Assembly (NCBI GenBank): GCA_018897155.1
Contig: JAHILE010000016.1
Location: 1 to 44,476 of the forward strand
Length of the DNA: 44,476 nucleotides
Source: Nanoarchaeota archaeon
Lineage (GTDB): Archaea; EX4484-52; LFW-46
Direction of reading: 5' to 3'
The notes beneath the pieces were generated by a model. The model did not search any database. It was not told the DNA's origin and saw only the letters and a program-made list of their open reading frames with translations. Positions 30,365 to 39,630 of the stretch are shown here, in pieces; the stretch's first letter is position 1; the number at the start of each line of letters is the position of its first letter. Position numbers and translations under genes: made by a program.

Positions 30365-31445
30365 ACCTTGTCTTCAGCTTATCCATTACGCCTGGCAGAG
30401 TTGTATATTCCATATCCTCTGCAGAAAGTCTGTGCGGTTCGAACGGGCCGTGCCTGCGCATATATGTTGCAATAATGTTTGCTTCTTTGCGCGCCTCGTC
30501 AAAAGAAATGTCCTTTAGCATGTCAACGGGACCCTCAAGCGTTCCGTTTGCAAGCTGAAATCCTGCGCAAATAACTCTTGGCGGCCCGTCAAATCTTGAC
30601 GGCGTTGCCTGTTCAAAAGAGACGGGCATAAGCGGTCCGTTGTGAGATCCTCTCATCCACCCTGCAACAAGATGCGGGAATGAAAATGGCTCAAGTATCT
30701 CGCCTACTGCCGGGAAACCAGACTGTCCACGAACAATAAGAACCGGATCGTCTTTTCCTATATATTTTCCAGCCATGAGGTTTAGTCGATCTGTTGAAGT
30801 TACTGCTGCAATCTCGTTGTCAGAATTTCTGGTGATTGACTTTATTGCATATCGTCCGACCTGTCCAATTAATGCCAATAAATCATATATTTCTTCAGGA
30901 GCCTTTAGCCTGACTTTTTTATGGTCTATCACATCATGCACTTCAAAAGTGAATCCGCCGTGGCATGCAGGATCTATTACAAGGCCTGCGGTGTTGAATG
31001 GATCTGCAAACATCTTGTAAAGCGGAAGATTCCATGCGCCAGGTTCTGTTTTGTCAGCCATGAAGACAAATACGGGCTCTGATTTTCTTTCTTCAAAGCA
31101 CATTTCAGCAGAACCGGGACCCATGCCTTTAATGTTCCCGGAGAATGTGTCCTTTAGCAAGTCCTGGCCTGCTCCGTAAAGCTTGAGCTTTTTTGCAACT
31201 TCGGTGCAGTTGACAAATGTGTCCCATGCAAGCTTGTGTATTTTGGGGTCGTCGATAAAGCCCGTATGGGTCATTATTAATTCAAGATCATCTCCGCAGT
31301 GAAGCACTGAAAAATCAATAAGCACACCGGCGTTTTTTGCCTTCTGCAGATCTTCGCGCGCAGTAGCCATGATTTTTGGATGCATTCCGGAATGTCCCGG
31401 ATATCCGCCAACATCTGCTTTTATTATGGATAGTGTTACTTTCAT
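30351..31445 (-). CDS. fbp: Fructose-1,6-bisphosphate aldolase/phosphatase (archaeal type V)
   Basis: This 364-aa protein matches the bifunctional archaeal enzyme that condenses triose phosphates and then removes a phosphate, giving fructose-6-phosphate in one protein. Characteristic stretches are the opening VTLSIIKADVGGYPGHSGMHP, LHCGDDLELIMTHTG, ADKTEPGAWNLPLYKMFADPFNTAGLVIDP, a LNLMAGKYIGKDDP region expected to hold the Schiff-base Lys/Tyr, and RFDGPPRV. Length equals the family's. It commits carbon to gluconeogenesis. tpiA, galT and glycogen genes lie within 10 kb, so the window encodes much of a gluconeogenic route to glycogen. A 99-bp leader with alternative RNA pairings follows the upstream DUF2582-like gene. 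Confidence 0.95.
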   Translation of the reverse strand: MKVTLSIIKADVGGYPGHSGMHPKIMATAREDLQKAKNAGVLIDFSVLHCGDDLELIMTHTGFIDDPKIHKLAWDTFVNCTEVAKKLKLYGAGQDLLKDTFSGNIKGMGPGSAEMCFEERKSEPVFVFMADKTEPGAWNLPLYKMFADPFNTAGLVIDPACHGGFTFEVHDVIDHKKVRLKAPEEIYDLLALIGQVGRYAIKSITRNSDNEIAAVTSTDRLNLMAGKYIGKDDPVLIVRGQSGFPAVGEILEPFSFPHLVAGWMRGSHNGPLMPVSFEQATPSRFDGPPRVICAGFQLANGTLEGPVDMLKDISFDEARKEANIIATYMRRHGPFEPHRLSAEDMEYTTLPGVMDKLKTRFEKL

Positions 31446-31448
31446 AGA

Positions 31449-31523
31449 ATTACCTTTTGAAATTAGTTCCTTTTTTCCTTCGGCAGAGTCATTAAATCCG
31501 TAGTGGTTTGAGTCGAAGGTAAT
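31449..31523 (-). promoter_or_regulatory. Leader of fbp with two mutually exclusive helices
   Basis: On the minus-strand RNA, the 5' segment ATTACCTTCG (31523-31514) can pair with CGAAGG (31482-31477), leaving the start region free. It can also pair, through its ATTACCTT part, with AAGGTAAT (31456-31449). That second partner lies 4-11 nt before the fbp ATG and contains the AGGT ribosome-binding-like core. The two cannot form together. The layout looks like a translational switch, but the 6-8 bp helices could arise by chance. Confidence 0.4.
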
Positions 31524-31544
31524 GCATTATTTTTTCTTTTTCCC

Positions 31545-31781
31545 TTATTTTTCTATGAGCTCATAATATGCTGTCCTGTTTTTTAGTTTAATCGTTATTT
31601 TTCCTTCGCGCGCAAGCCAGCCAAGCGCGCCGATAACATCAGTTGTCTTTAATTTTGCCTTCCGCGACAGCTCAAGGACATTCAGCGTACCATCTGTTTT
31701 CAGCGTACTCCAGACTTTACCAGCGCTTGCGCCAAAATATTCACTACTGTCCACAAAACTACTTTCATCTGCCATAGTCAT
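31545..31781 (-). CDS. Winged-helix protein, DUF2582-like
   Basis: The 78-aa product has an SAGKVWSTLKTDGTLNVLELSRKAKLKTTDVIGALGWLAREGKI pattern with a basic wing, as in the DUF2582 winged-helix family (small archaeal and bacterial DNA-binding-like proteins). It is upstream of fbp on the same strand, with 99 bp between. It may regulate carbon-flow genes, but no target is known. The start could be this ATG or the second Met, two codons on. Confidence 0.75.
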   Translation of the reverse strand: MTMADESSFVDSSEYFGASAGKVWSTLKTDGTLNVLELSRKAKLKTTDVIGALGWLAREGKITIKLKNRTAYYELIEK

Positions 31782-31938
31782 AACTATTGTTGTATTAAGT
31801 ATATATAATTTCTGTTGAGTCTCTGCATAGCTATTGATTTTAAGAAAATGTTATTATATTTAATCGCACATTTTTGAGATGGTGTTATTTGGCGATTAAA
31901 TAGATTGTGATTTCAAGCGCACTGTTCTTGAATTCACA

Positions 31939-32679
31939 TTATTTTACAGTCCATCCGCCATCAACAAAAATTGTCTGGCCGGTCATATAGCTCGAGTCAT
32001 CTGATGCAAGAAATACTGCTGCCTTTGCTATTTCTTCAGGCTTTCCGGCGCGGCCCATTGGAATTGACGCAAGCAGGCCGTCCCTTGTTTTTTTATCTGC
32101 AAGAAGATCTTTTGTCATGTCGGTTTCTATCACGCCAGGGCCTATTCCGTTAACTGCAAGGTCTGGTGCAAGCTCAAGTGCAAGTTCTCTTGTAAGTTCA
32201 ATTACGCCGCCCTTTGATGCGCAATAGGGTGCAAGTTGAGCAAATCCGACCACACCCGCAATTGATGAAATGTTGATGATTTTTCCGCCTTTTTTCATCA
32301 CTTTTGCAGCTGCCTGGGAACAGAAGAATGTGCCTTTAAGGTCAACAGAAACGGTTTCGTTCCACTCCTTTTCAGTTATTTTCACAAGCGGTTCAAAATG
32401 CACCACACCTGCGTTGTTTACGAGTATGTCGATTTTTTTGAATTTTTTCATTGCTGCACTAAATAATGATTTTACATCTTTTGAAGAAGAAACATCTCCG
32501 GCAGCCGCAATTGCAACCCCTCCCGCTTTTTTTATCTCCTTTGTAACGCTTTCTGCATGGTCCGCATGGAGGCTATTAACAACAATTTTCGCGCCTTCTT
32601 TTGCAAATGCCAAAGCAATAGCCCTGCCGATTCCGCGCCCTGCGCCAGTGATAATAGCAACTTTATTCTTTAATTTCAT
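31939..32679 (-). CDS. Short-chain dehydrogenase/reductase (FabG-like)
   Basis: The 246-aa SDR has the NAD(P) motif GAGRGIGRAIALA (TGxxxGxG, about residues 12-24), an NNAGV motif (about 87-91), the catalytic Ser in ISSIAGVVG and the YCASKGG active-site YxxxK (about 153-159). The end GQTIFVDGGWTVK is typical of FabG-like and glucose-dehydrogenase-like SDRs. Residues after the first Gly motif (NSLHADHAES) lie where NADP binding is often set. The substrate is not clear: it could be a keto group on a sugar, lipid or cofactor. A TATATATAC box about 35 bp before the ATG at 32679 supports this start; a longer frame to 32727 would cross it. Confidence 0.88.
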   Translation of the reverse strand: MKLKNKVAIITGAGRGIGRAIALAFAKEGAKIVVNSLHADHAESVTKEIKKAGGVAIAAAGDVSSSKDVKSLFSAAMKKFKKIDILVNNAGVVHFEPLVKITEKEWNETVSVDLKGTFFCSQAAAKVMKKGGKIINISSIAGVVGFAQLAPYCASKGGVIELTRELALELAPDLAVNGIGPGVIETDMTKDLLADKKTRDGLLASIPMGRAGKPEEIAKAAVFLASDDSSYMTGQTIFVDGGWTVK

Positions 32680-32727
32680 AAGAGTTCCAGAATATATTGT
32701 CTGCGCGCGTATATATATGTTTAGCAA

Positions 32728-34848
32728 TTACATTGTTCTTACCATAATGCTGTTACTTTTTTCAGCTATGAAGCCAATTGTTTTTCCAACACAAGTATAT
32801 GATTCACGTCTTTTAGGACTTTCGTAATCAGGTTCGGTCTCATCAATAAGTTCTTTAATCGGCCTGCCGTTTAATTGCACTGTATCAATTATGTCCTGGA
32901 CACTTACAGAAATTCGCATATTTTTTGGAGTGTTTTTGAAATTGATATGTATTTCACATCGGTTTCTCACCATGCTTACAGATAAGTCAAAGCAAGTGTT
33001 TCCCAGTTTCTTGTTTTTGCGCTCCATGAATTTCCAGAATGCCGGCAGTTTTAAATCAATGTTGATTATATCTTTTTCCAAGGATATTCCGAAAAGATAT
33101 GCATCTATTGCATGGACGAAAAGCGCGGCGCTCCAGAGCTGCATCCCGCAGCCAATCAACTCTCCTGTTTCTGAATTCAGGCATTCGGACATTCCTCCAA
33201 GTGTGTGCCTTTTTGAATCCGCGGCCATTGCCTTAAGACAAGAAACCCCCTCATTTATTTTTCCATACTTAAGAAATGCGCAAGCGCCAATTGCAGAAGT
33301 CAGGTCCCAACTTGCGCCTTCATGGTATTTTGCAGGCCCATAGGATTTATCAGATTTTGAAAGCGTTGCAATGCCGTATGGCCCAAGCAGCTCTTTTTTT
33401 GCGGTTTCAAGAATAACCTCTGCATCAATATCGTTTAGCTGTTCGAACATTAGTGGCATCAGCGCGTTTGATGTGATTCTTGCGCTTACAAAATCACCGC
33501 CGGTATCGTTAAGGTATTTTGTTTCTTTGTTCAAGAAATCGTGAAGTATTATGCGCATTTTGCTTGCTGTTTTTGGTGTGCGCTTCTTTAGCGCCTCAAT
33601 CCAAAGCGATTGTATCTCTATTGCAGTGCCATCACGCGAAAGAGAATCCATCCAAGTCTCTTCGGTTTTGTGCTTTGCAAAGCCATCTTTTAAGCAAAGC
33701 GAGTTTTTAGACTTTTCGATGTTTTGGGAGAAGTCTTCTTCAGCTTCATAGTCGCCGCTTTGTTTGATGTAGTAGTCAAGCGCGCAAATAAACAGCGCAT
33801 CAACATCTGCAGCATAGTATTTTGCAGAAGAATCGAGATTTATGAGGCAGGGTATCCGATCTTTCTGGAATTTTGCGAATGTTGCAAGTATTTCCTTTGC
33901 TGCGGCAAATTCGCCCAGATCCACAAGGCCATAGATGCTCCAGAAGGTGTCCCGACCCCAGAATTCAAGAAACCAGGGATACCCGGCAAAAAAACCCTTT
34001 CCGAAAGCGCTTTCATGTATGAGGCCATTCACGTTTGATGCGCTGAACGCAAAAGCATCGTTCAATTCTTTGTCCGGAGTGATAATTTCCGAATGCGTGT
34101 GGCCGTGGGATGAGTGCTTCAACAGATGTGAATGCTGCGCGTCATGAAAGCATATTTCATAATTGTGCGCAATGTTCTCTTTATCCGAGATTGCGCCTGC
34201 AAATACAAACGGCAGGATACACTCTTCATTCGGCTTAAGCTCCAGCGTAACTTTGTAGCTTCCTGGAATAAAGCATCTTTGCAATTCGCCGCCGGGAGAA
34301 TGTTCTCTATAAACGCCGTTTTTTGAAAATTCAACAAATGCCTTTTTTTCAATCTTTCCGAGGCCGAATGCAGCGCAAATCCCGCATGATTTCATGATTA
34401 CTGCATTTGTTTTTTTGACAAAATTCGTTTCATATTCTCTTTTGTGAAAATTCTCGAATTTAGTCCGCATATTTGCCGCAGCTTCAAGTTCGATGCAGAC
34501 GCTTTTTTTGGCGTTTTCCGTATTTTTCAGATTCAGCTGTATTACTGCAGTCGGCATTTTTCTTTGCACAAAAGTTATTTCGCGCACATCGATTCCGCCG
34601 ATGGAAAATGAATGCTCTGCAGTTTCTTTTTCAAGGGAGAACTTGGACGCATTTTCAGGCGAAAGCCATGTTTCATTCACTTTGAAAGCAAAATATTCGA
34701 ACAGCTTGTATGGCGGCGCCCATATGCCGCACCACTTTGTCCGAAAGCCGGTGTCGGCGTACCTGTAGAGAAATGCTCGGGTGCCGGAAAGAGTGTAAGA
34801 CTTATTCTGCATCTCGTTTTTTTGGACAGTTATTTTTGCATTAGGCAT
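32728..34848 (-). CDS. Amylo-alpha-1,6-glucosidase / glycogen-debranching enzyme
   Basis: The 706-aa enzyme carries the GDE-type glycosidase layout. An N-terminal beta-sandwich (about residues 1-260) is followed by an (alpha/alpha)6 barrel, with the GFFAGYPWFLEFWGRDTFWSIYGL motif (about 280-303), CLINLDSSAKYYAADVDALF and ETWMDSLSRDG, and with catalytic acidic residues expected in these and in YHEGASWDLTSA. It should trim alpha-1,6 branches from glycogen. It diverges from glycogen synthase, so debranching and synthesis share one short control region. I start at ATG 34848; the TTG at 34857 lies closer to the TATA region. Confidence 0.9.
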   Translation of the reverse strand: MPNAKITVQKNEMQNKSYTLSGTRAFLYRYADTGFRTKWCGIWAPPYKLFEYFAFKVNETWLSPENASKFSLEKETAEHSFSIGGIDVREITFVQRKMPTAVIQLNLKNTENAKKSVCIELEAAANMRTKFENFHKREYETNFVKKTNAVIMKSCGICAAFGLGKIEKKAFVEFSKNGVYREHSPGGELQRCFIPGSYKVTLELKPNEECILPFVFAGAISDKENIAHNYEICFHDAQHSHLLKHSSHGHTHSEIITPDKELNDAFAFSASNVNGLIHESAFGKGFFAGYPWFLEFWGRDTFWSIYGLVDLGEFAAAKEILATFAKFQKDRIPCLINLDSSAKYYAADVDALFICALDYYIKQSGDYEAEEDFSQNIEKSKNSLCLKDGFAKHKTEETWMDSLSRDGTAIEIQSLWIEALKKRTPKTASKMRIILHDFLNKETKYLNDTGGDFVSARITSNALMPLMFEQLNDIDAEVILETAKKELLGPYGIATLSKSDKSYGPAKYHEGASWDLTSAIGACAFLKYGKINEGVSCLKAMAADSKRHTLGGMSECLNSETGELIGCGMQLWSAALFVHAIDAYLFGISLEKDIINIDLKLPAFWKFMERKNKKLGNTCFDLSVSMVRNRCEIHINFKNTPKNMRISVSVQDIIDTVQLNGRPIKELIDETEPDYESPKRRESYTCVGKTIGFIAEKSNSIMVRTM

Positions 34849-34904
34849 TTTTACCAAATCATTATATAGTGCCGAGTGTATATAAAATTACATTGGGTTC
34901 TGGT
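34849..34904. promoter_or_regulatory. Shared divergent promoter, debranching enzyme / glycogen synthase
   Basis: Only 56 bp separate the two start codons. A symmetric TATATAAA/TTTATATA region at about 34878-34885 is 23-28 bp before the synthase ATG and about 33 bp before the debranching-enzyme ATG. One box can therefore serve both directions. A second TATATA sits near 34864. Confidence 0.6.
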
Positions 34905-36701
34905 ATGATTTTCGAAGTTTCTTTTGAAGTCGCAAATAAGGTTGGCGGAATATATGCAGTGCTGTCATCAAAAGCCGCTCAGATGGTCCAGCATTACGGC
35001 AATGATTACTGTACAATCGGATACTACGATGCTAACGCGGCAAAAACAGAGTTTGAGGAAACCGCAAACGAGAGTTTTGCAGGTGTATTCACTGCTCTTG
35101 AAAAAGAGGGTGTAAAATGCCGATTCGGCCGCTGGATGGTGCCGGGATATCCAAACTGCATTCTTGTTGATGCATCGGGCCTTAAGCCTCACGCAAACGA
35201 GATAAAGCGAAAGCTTTGGGATGATTACAAAATTGATTCTTTGCGCGCTGATGCGTGGTTTGACGACCCGCTTGTCTGGAGCTGGGGTTGCGGTATGCTT
35301 CTTGAGAAAATCCATAACATACAAAAAACGAAAAAACCAGTCGCCCATTTCCATGAGTGGCTTGCAGGAATCGCTATGCTTTATGTGAAAAAAGCGGGCG
35401 CGCATTATGCAACAGTATTCACAACCCATGCCACAATGCTTGGAAGGACATTGGCGAATTTTGAGGGTGATATCCACGAGGAAATACGGGATGGCATCGC
35501 GGCAAGAAAAACAGTTGACCTGAAAAAAGCGTATGATTGTGGTATGGAATCGAAGCATCTGACAGAGGTTGCATGCGCCAAAAACTGCGACGTTCTAACA
35601 GTTGTTTCCGATAACCTTGCTGAGGAGGCGCAATATATACTTGGAAGGCATCCGGATATAGTGCTTCCAAATGGCTTAGACATGAGCCGGTTTGCATCAA
35701 TGGAAACACTTTCTTATCTTCATAAGAGATATAAGGACAAAATCATTGAATTCCTGCAGGGATATTTTGAGCCATATTATGCAATCAATACAGAGGATCC
35801 GCGAATAATTTTTACATCAGGCAGGTACGAGTTCAAAAACAAGGGGTATGACACGATGATAGACGCGCTCGCAAAGCTAAACACGCGCCTCAAAAACGAA
35901 GGGAGCAAAAACGATGTGTTTGCTTTCATATTTGTTCCGTCAGATATAAACGGCGAGAATCTTGATGTTTTAAAGAACATTTCGATGTTTCATACAATTG
36001 AAGACTATGTGACAGAAATACTTCCGCATGTAAAAGAAAAAATAATTCATTCGCTTATTTCCGGCAATTTTGATCGCACTATGGAGGAGTGCAACATTCT
36101 CGACTCTGCCGAGGCATCGGATATGAAAAAGCTTTCAATCGCGTTCCGCACAAAAGGCGGGCAGTGCCCCCCTCTTTCGGCATTTCAGCTGAAGTACCCC
36201 GAAGAAGACGATGCCATCTTAAAGAGCCTTCGCGCGCAAGGCCTTCTAAACCGCAAAGAGGATAGGGTAAAAGTGATATTTTATCCGACATATATTTCAA
36301 AGGCAGACCGCCTGCTTGCACTTGATTATTTCACATTGATGATTGGCTGCAGCATCGGCGTTTTTCCGTCATATTACGAGTCGTGGGGATATACCCCTCT
36401 TGAAACCGCGGCAAGCGGCACTATTTCAATAACAACCGATGCTGCCGGATACGGTCAGTTCATAAGAGAAAAAAACAAAGGCCCTGAAAGCGGAATATTT
36501 GTCCTTTCGCGCCTGCATAAATCAATTCCTGAATGCGTGGAAGAGCTCAATCAACTGCTTTACAAACTGGTCAACATGTCAAAGGAAGAAATAATTTTTC
36601 AGAAGAATCGCGCAAAAGAGCTGTCGGGGTTGGCGGATTGGAAGACTCTTGCAAAGAACTATTTTAAGGCGCATGATATGGCAATTGGCAGGCACAGTTA
36701 A
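34905..36701 (+). CDS. Glycogen synthase, GT3 (eukaryote-like) family
   Basis: The 598-aa protein begins with FEVSFEVANKVGGIYAVLSSKA, which is the signature of GT3 glycogen synthase (GYS-like), including the nucleotide-sugar-binding KVGGIY loop. HFHEWLAGIAMLYVKKAGAHYATVFTTHATMLGR (about 150-185) and a C-terminal GT-B domain with FPSYYESWGYTPLETAASGTISITTDAAGYGQF (about 485-520) follow. GT3 enzymes build alpha-1,4-glucan, typically from UDP-glucose. I start at ATG 34905, since TATATAAA about 25 bp upstream suggests a leaderless mRNA; a GTG at 34869 would place the TATA box inside the coding frame. Confidence 0.92.
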   Translation: MIFEVSFEVANKVGGIYAVLSSKAAQMVQHYGNDYCTIGYYDANAAKTEFEETANESFAGVFTALEKEGVKCRFGRWMVPGYPNCILVDASGLKPHANEIKRKLWDDYKIDSLRADAWFDDPLVWSWGCGMLLEKIHNIQKTKKPVAHFHEWLAGIAMLYVKKAGAHYATVFTTHATMLGRTLANFEGDIHEEIRDGIAARKTVDLKKAYDCGMESKHLTEVACAKNCDVLTVVSDNLAEEAQYILGRHPDIVLPNGLDMSRFASMETLSYLHKRYKDKIIEFLQGYFEPYYAINTEDPRIIFTSGRYEFKNKGYDTMIDALAKLNTRLKNEGSKNDVFAFIFVPSDINGENLDVLKNISMFHTIEDYVTEILPHVKEKIIHSLISGNFDRTMEECNILDSAEASDMKKLSIAFRTKGGQCPPLSAFQLKYPEEDDAILKSLRAQGLLNRKEDRVKVIFYPTYISKADRLLALDYFTLMIGCSIGVFPSYYESWGYTPLETAASGTISITTDAAGYGQFIREKNKGPESGIFVLSRLHKSIPECVEELNQLLYKLVNMSKEEIIFQKNRAKELSGLADWKTLAKNYFKAHDMAIGRHS

Positions 36702-36720
36702 ATAAGTATGCGCCACACAT

Positions 36721-37392
36721 TTAGCAAGCAGCCGAAAATACATTGTTGTCATATGTCAGGTAAAAATTTGTAAAGTCATTTATTTCTTGGTCAGGGCTAT
36801 CAGGATCTTGAACTGAAATTATCAAGAGCTTTTCGGGATCAAGGTCGGGAATCGAGGCACGGCCTTCCAGATACTCTTCTTCAGTTAGGTTTACATCCGT
36901 TATGATGGTTCCCGTTTCGTTATCGATTCGAACAGTTGTTCCTGTGATTTTTTCATATTCATCCACATCTGCATAGAGGTATGTCAACGTCTGGCCGCTG
37001 CTTTCATCAATTATGCTTTCTTGGCCCGTGATTTTTACTCTGACAAAATAGTTTGAATCCCCGATTTTTGTCATTTGTATTGCGCACCCTCCGCCACTAT
37101 CCCCGCCGCTCAGGCCGCCGCCGGCATTTACAAGTATTCTGTCCTTATCCTTTCCTTCGCTTTTGAGTTTTGTTATAGTCCTGTCAATTATCTCATTCTG
37201 CATTTTTATCTTATTTTCGTCTGGAGTAGTTACTCCGTTGACTGCATTATTGCCCAGCGCTATCTTTTCAAGCGCAGGAATTATTCCGCCGCATCCATTG
37301 ATGAACGCGCCCGCTAATAAGAAGATAATAAAAAGGCCTGCTAAATAGTATTTCCTGTTTTTTGGATTATGTTTCTTTGCGATTAAGTTCAC
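36721..37392 (-). CDS. Secreted or anchored protein with lipobox-like cysteine (223 aa)
   Basis: An N-terminal segment KYYLAGLFIIFLLAGAFINGCGG (about residues 15-37) is a signal or anchor helix ending in a possible lipobox (FINGC). Asn at the -2 place is unusual, so lipid attachment is uncertain. The mature part is acidic, Gly/Asp-rich and contains EYLEGRASIPDLDPEKLLIISVQDPDSPDQ. No family is recognised. It starts at a GTG overlapping the galT 3' end by 26 bp, with AAAGGTG as ribosome-binding-like sequence, so it is likely translated from the galT mRNA. It ends convergently with glycogen synthase. Confidence 0.7.
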   Translation of the reverse strand: MNLIAKKHNPKNRKYYLAGLFIIFLLAGAFINGCGGIIPALEKIALGNNAVNGVTTPDENKIKMQNEIIDRTITKLKSEGKDKDRILVNAGGGLSGGDSGGGCAIQMTKIGDSNYFVRVKITGQESIIDESSGQTLTYLYADVDEYEKITGTTVRIDNETGTIITDVNLTEEEYLEGRASIPDLDPEKLLIISVQDPDSPDQEINDFTNFYLTYDNNVFSAAC

Positions 37393-38407
37393 CTTTCATA
37401 TTTGCGGCAACCTCTTCAGGTATTGTTGATATTACTGCTTCTTCGTGGAATATTTCCATAAATCCCTTGTCAGTTGAATAGTTCGCGCGCATTTCAGGGC
37501 GCATCCCGATGCGTGCATGCAGTGTGTAGTGCTTGCTTTTTTCATCAAGAGGCGCGCCAAATAGTGACATATTTGCGCTTCTTGCGCCAAGCGCGTATAG
37601 CGCGTTTAAAATGCCTGAGATCTCTTTTGCCACAGTCTTTATATCCGATTCTGACAAGTCCATAACGGTTGTTTTTTTCAGGAATGTTCCGATTACTTCG
37701 TTTGCAAGGACAGGGGAAAAAGCAGCCAGCCATACAGCATTTTTGTTAGACTTTACTAGGCGTATTTTGTCGGTTTTTGCAAGCTCTTCGAAATAGTTCT
37801 TGCCGGTTTTTTTGAAATATTTTTTGCTTTTCAGATATGACTGCTCTTCATATGTGCTTGGTTTCGAGTCGCAGACGATTTGAAGGTGCGGATGTATTAT
37901 TGAAGCCGCTGCAGGGGGCATGAAATTCATGTTTATTGACGCGTGTTTTACTTTTTTATCGCTGGCATAAACGGCCTTTATGTATTTTATAGATGCAGTT
38001 AGCGCATCCTCTAAGTTTTTTGCAGTTATTTCATTCAATCCGGCGCCGTGATTTTCAGAAAGCGTACACACTGCATGGTATTTTGCAAAAGGAAACAGAT
38101 TCGGAAATATTATTGCGCCACCGGATTTCAAGCGCTTCCCAATTTTCAATTTTTTAGGAAATTCAGGGGTTTTTCTCTCGACATTCGCCTTGCAGAAAAA
38201 GCAGGTGTCGCAGCTTTTTGGAACTGCTTCCCCGGAATCGCCTTTGTTTTGTGCCTGATGCGTGCGCTTTGCGCGGTTTATATTTATGCGAGACCACCTT
38301 CCGACAAGAGGGTCCTGCCTGTATTCGATTGTTTGCATTTCTTCGGCAAAATTATTCAGAGGGTTGTTAAGAACTGTTTTCTCCTTGAAAGAATTGAATT
38401 TTATCAT
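37367..38407 (-). CDS. galT: Galactose-1-phosphate uridylyltransferase-type HIT enzyme
   Basis: The 346-aa protein resembles GalT. It has the zinc-site-like CDTCFFCKAN (about residues 65-74), an ASIIHPHLQIV active site (about 165-175) with the HPH catalytic pair, and an EVIGTFLKK region. GalT moves UMP between glucose-1-phosphate and galactose-1-phosphate. Archaeal members may instead act on other sugar-1-phosphates, so substrate is provisional. The ATG at 38407 is 24 bp after a TATA-like GATATAAG, suggesting its own leaderless start in addition to the tpiA-MFS mRNA. It may supply UDP-sugar to the nearby glycogen synthase. Confidence 0.85.
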   Translation of the reverse strand: MIKFNSFKEKTVLNNPLNNFAEEMQTIEYRQDPLVGRWSRININRAKRTHQAQNKGDSGEAVPKSCDTCFFCKANVERKTPEFPKKLKIGKRLKSGGAIIFPNLFPFAKYHAVCTLSENHGAGLNEITAKNLEDALTASIKYIKAVYASDKKVKHASINMNFMPPAAASIIHPHLQIVCDSKPSTYEEQSYLKSKKYFKKTGKNYFEELAKTDKIRLVKSNKNAVWLAAFSPVLANEVIGTFLKKTTVMDLSESDIKTVAKEISGILNALYALGARSANMSLFGAPLDEKSKHYTLHARIGMRPEMRANYSTDKGFMEIFHEEAVISTIPEEVAANMKGELNRKET

Positions 38408-38430
38408 CGAATTTATTTGAACGCGGCGGC

Positions 38431-39621
38431 TTATATCTTTTGTTTCTTGAGGCTGCCAAAAGCCGCGACGATTCCTATCCAGAGGATTATCGAGTATATG
38501 AGAAGTACTTTTGACGGCGGCATGAATGCGAGAAGCAATCCCGCGATTAACGGCGATATGATTGAAAGAAGCGCGCTGTGCGCATAGTAAAATCCCATCA
38601 ATTCGGTCCTGTGGCGGTTTTTTATATGATTTATTTCTATCACCCCCCTCATAGGCCCGTTTATCGCTTCACCGACTGCGAATAAGCTTGCGAAAATGAA
38701 AAACATCGATAGAGTGTCTGAAAAAGCGAGCGCAATAGAAGCTATGCCAAGGATCATGTATCCGATTTTTGCGCCTTTCAAATATCCTTTTTTATCAATG
38801 TAATGCCCTGCAAGCGGAAGCACAAACATGGCCACAATTCCCATGGCAGCAAAGACACTTCCGGTCGCAGTATTGCTTTTTGCAATCGCAAAAATCGCGA
38901 GCGGAAATAAAATCGGCTTTATTGACCAATAAAGCCCGAACGCGCTCTGGAGTATGAAATGAAATATTAGGGCGGGGTCTTTCAGGATATATCTTTCTGA
39001 AAATAAAATATCTCGTTTTTCTAACACGATTTTTTTAGACGATGTTTTCGCATGATTTTTGTAGCCAATTACAAGAGCAATTACGGCAGCAGCTGTTAAT
39101 ATGCCAATAAATGCGACAGCATAATACGGTGCCTTTAATCCATATATGTCTGCAGTAATGCCTCCGACAAATGCTCCGGCGCTTCCCATTATTGCTGCAG
39201 CGGCATAAGATATTCCAAGAAGCTTTCCGCGAGACTTGTTATTTGCAAGCGTGTCCTGCAGCATTGAAGAAATTGGCGGTCCGATAGCCGCACCGGCAAA
39301 CGCCGCAACCACTCCGAATGTCATGTATTGGAATATATTTGACGAATGGACATAAAGCAATGGAGAAATAATTGCCAGCAGCGCGCCAGTAATTATGAAC
39401 CTGCGTTTTCCATATTTGTAGGAGAGCCTACCGATAATTAATGAGAATATTCCGCCGAACGCCGCAGCTAAAGAATATCTTGCTCCGATTAGCGCGGTAT
39501 TTGACGTAAGTGTTTCAAGAAAGCGCACCTCTATAGGAGAAAGTACAGAACCCGCAGCAACACTTAATGCAGTGGCAAGCGTTATCAGCGCAAATATTTT
39601 AAGCGTGTTTTTTCTTTTCAT
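38431..39621 (-). CDS. Major facilitator superfamily transporter
   Basis: The 396-aa protein has twelve predicted membrane helices. An MFS-like loop GRLSYKYGKRRFII between helices 2 and 3 (about 64-77) matches the G-x-L-x-D/Y-x-x-G-R-K/R signature. A matching second-half loop GHYIDKKGYLKGAK lies near 270. No substrate is recognisable by eye; export or import of sugars, drugs or metabolites is possible. It lies 9 bp downstream of tpiA and 24 bp before galT, so it is probably in one operon, which may hint at a sugar or phosphate-ester substrate. Confidence 0.85.
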   Translation of the reverse strand: MKRKNTLKIFALITLATALSVAAGSVLSPIEVRFLETLTSNTALIGARYSLAAAFGGIFSLIIGRLSYKYGKRRFIITGALLAIISPLLYVHSSNIFQYMTFGVVAAFAGAAIGPPISSMLQDTLANNKSRGKLLGISYAAAAIMGSAGAFVGGITADIYGLKAPYYAVAFIGILTAAAVIALVIGYKNHAKTSSKKIVLEKRDILFSERYILKDPALIFHFILQSAFGLYWSIKPILFPLAIFAIAKSNTATGSVFAAMGIVAMFVLPLAGHYIDKKGYLKGAKIGYMILGIASIALAFSDTLSMFFIFASLFAVGEAINGPMRGVIEINHIKNRHRTELMGFYYAHSALLSIISPLIAGLLLAFMPPSKVLLIYSIILWIGIVAAFGSLKKQKI

Positions 39622-39630
39622 AACCCGTCA

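Noticed and set aside
31446-31544. tRNA-like 75-nt element with ATTACCTT/AAGGTAAT ends before fbp
   Set aside because: The length suits a tRNA but the arms and loops do not; it fits better as a gene leader with alternative helices.
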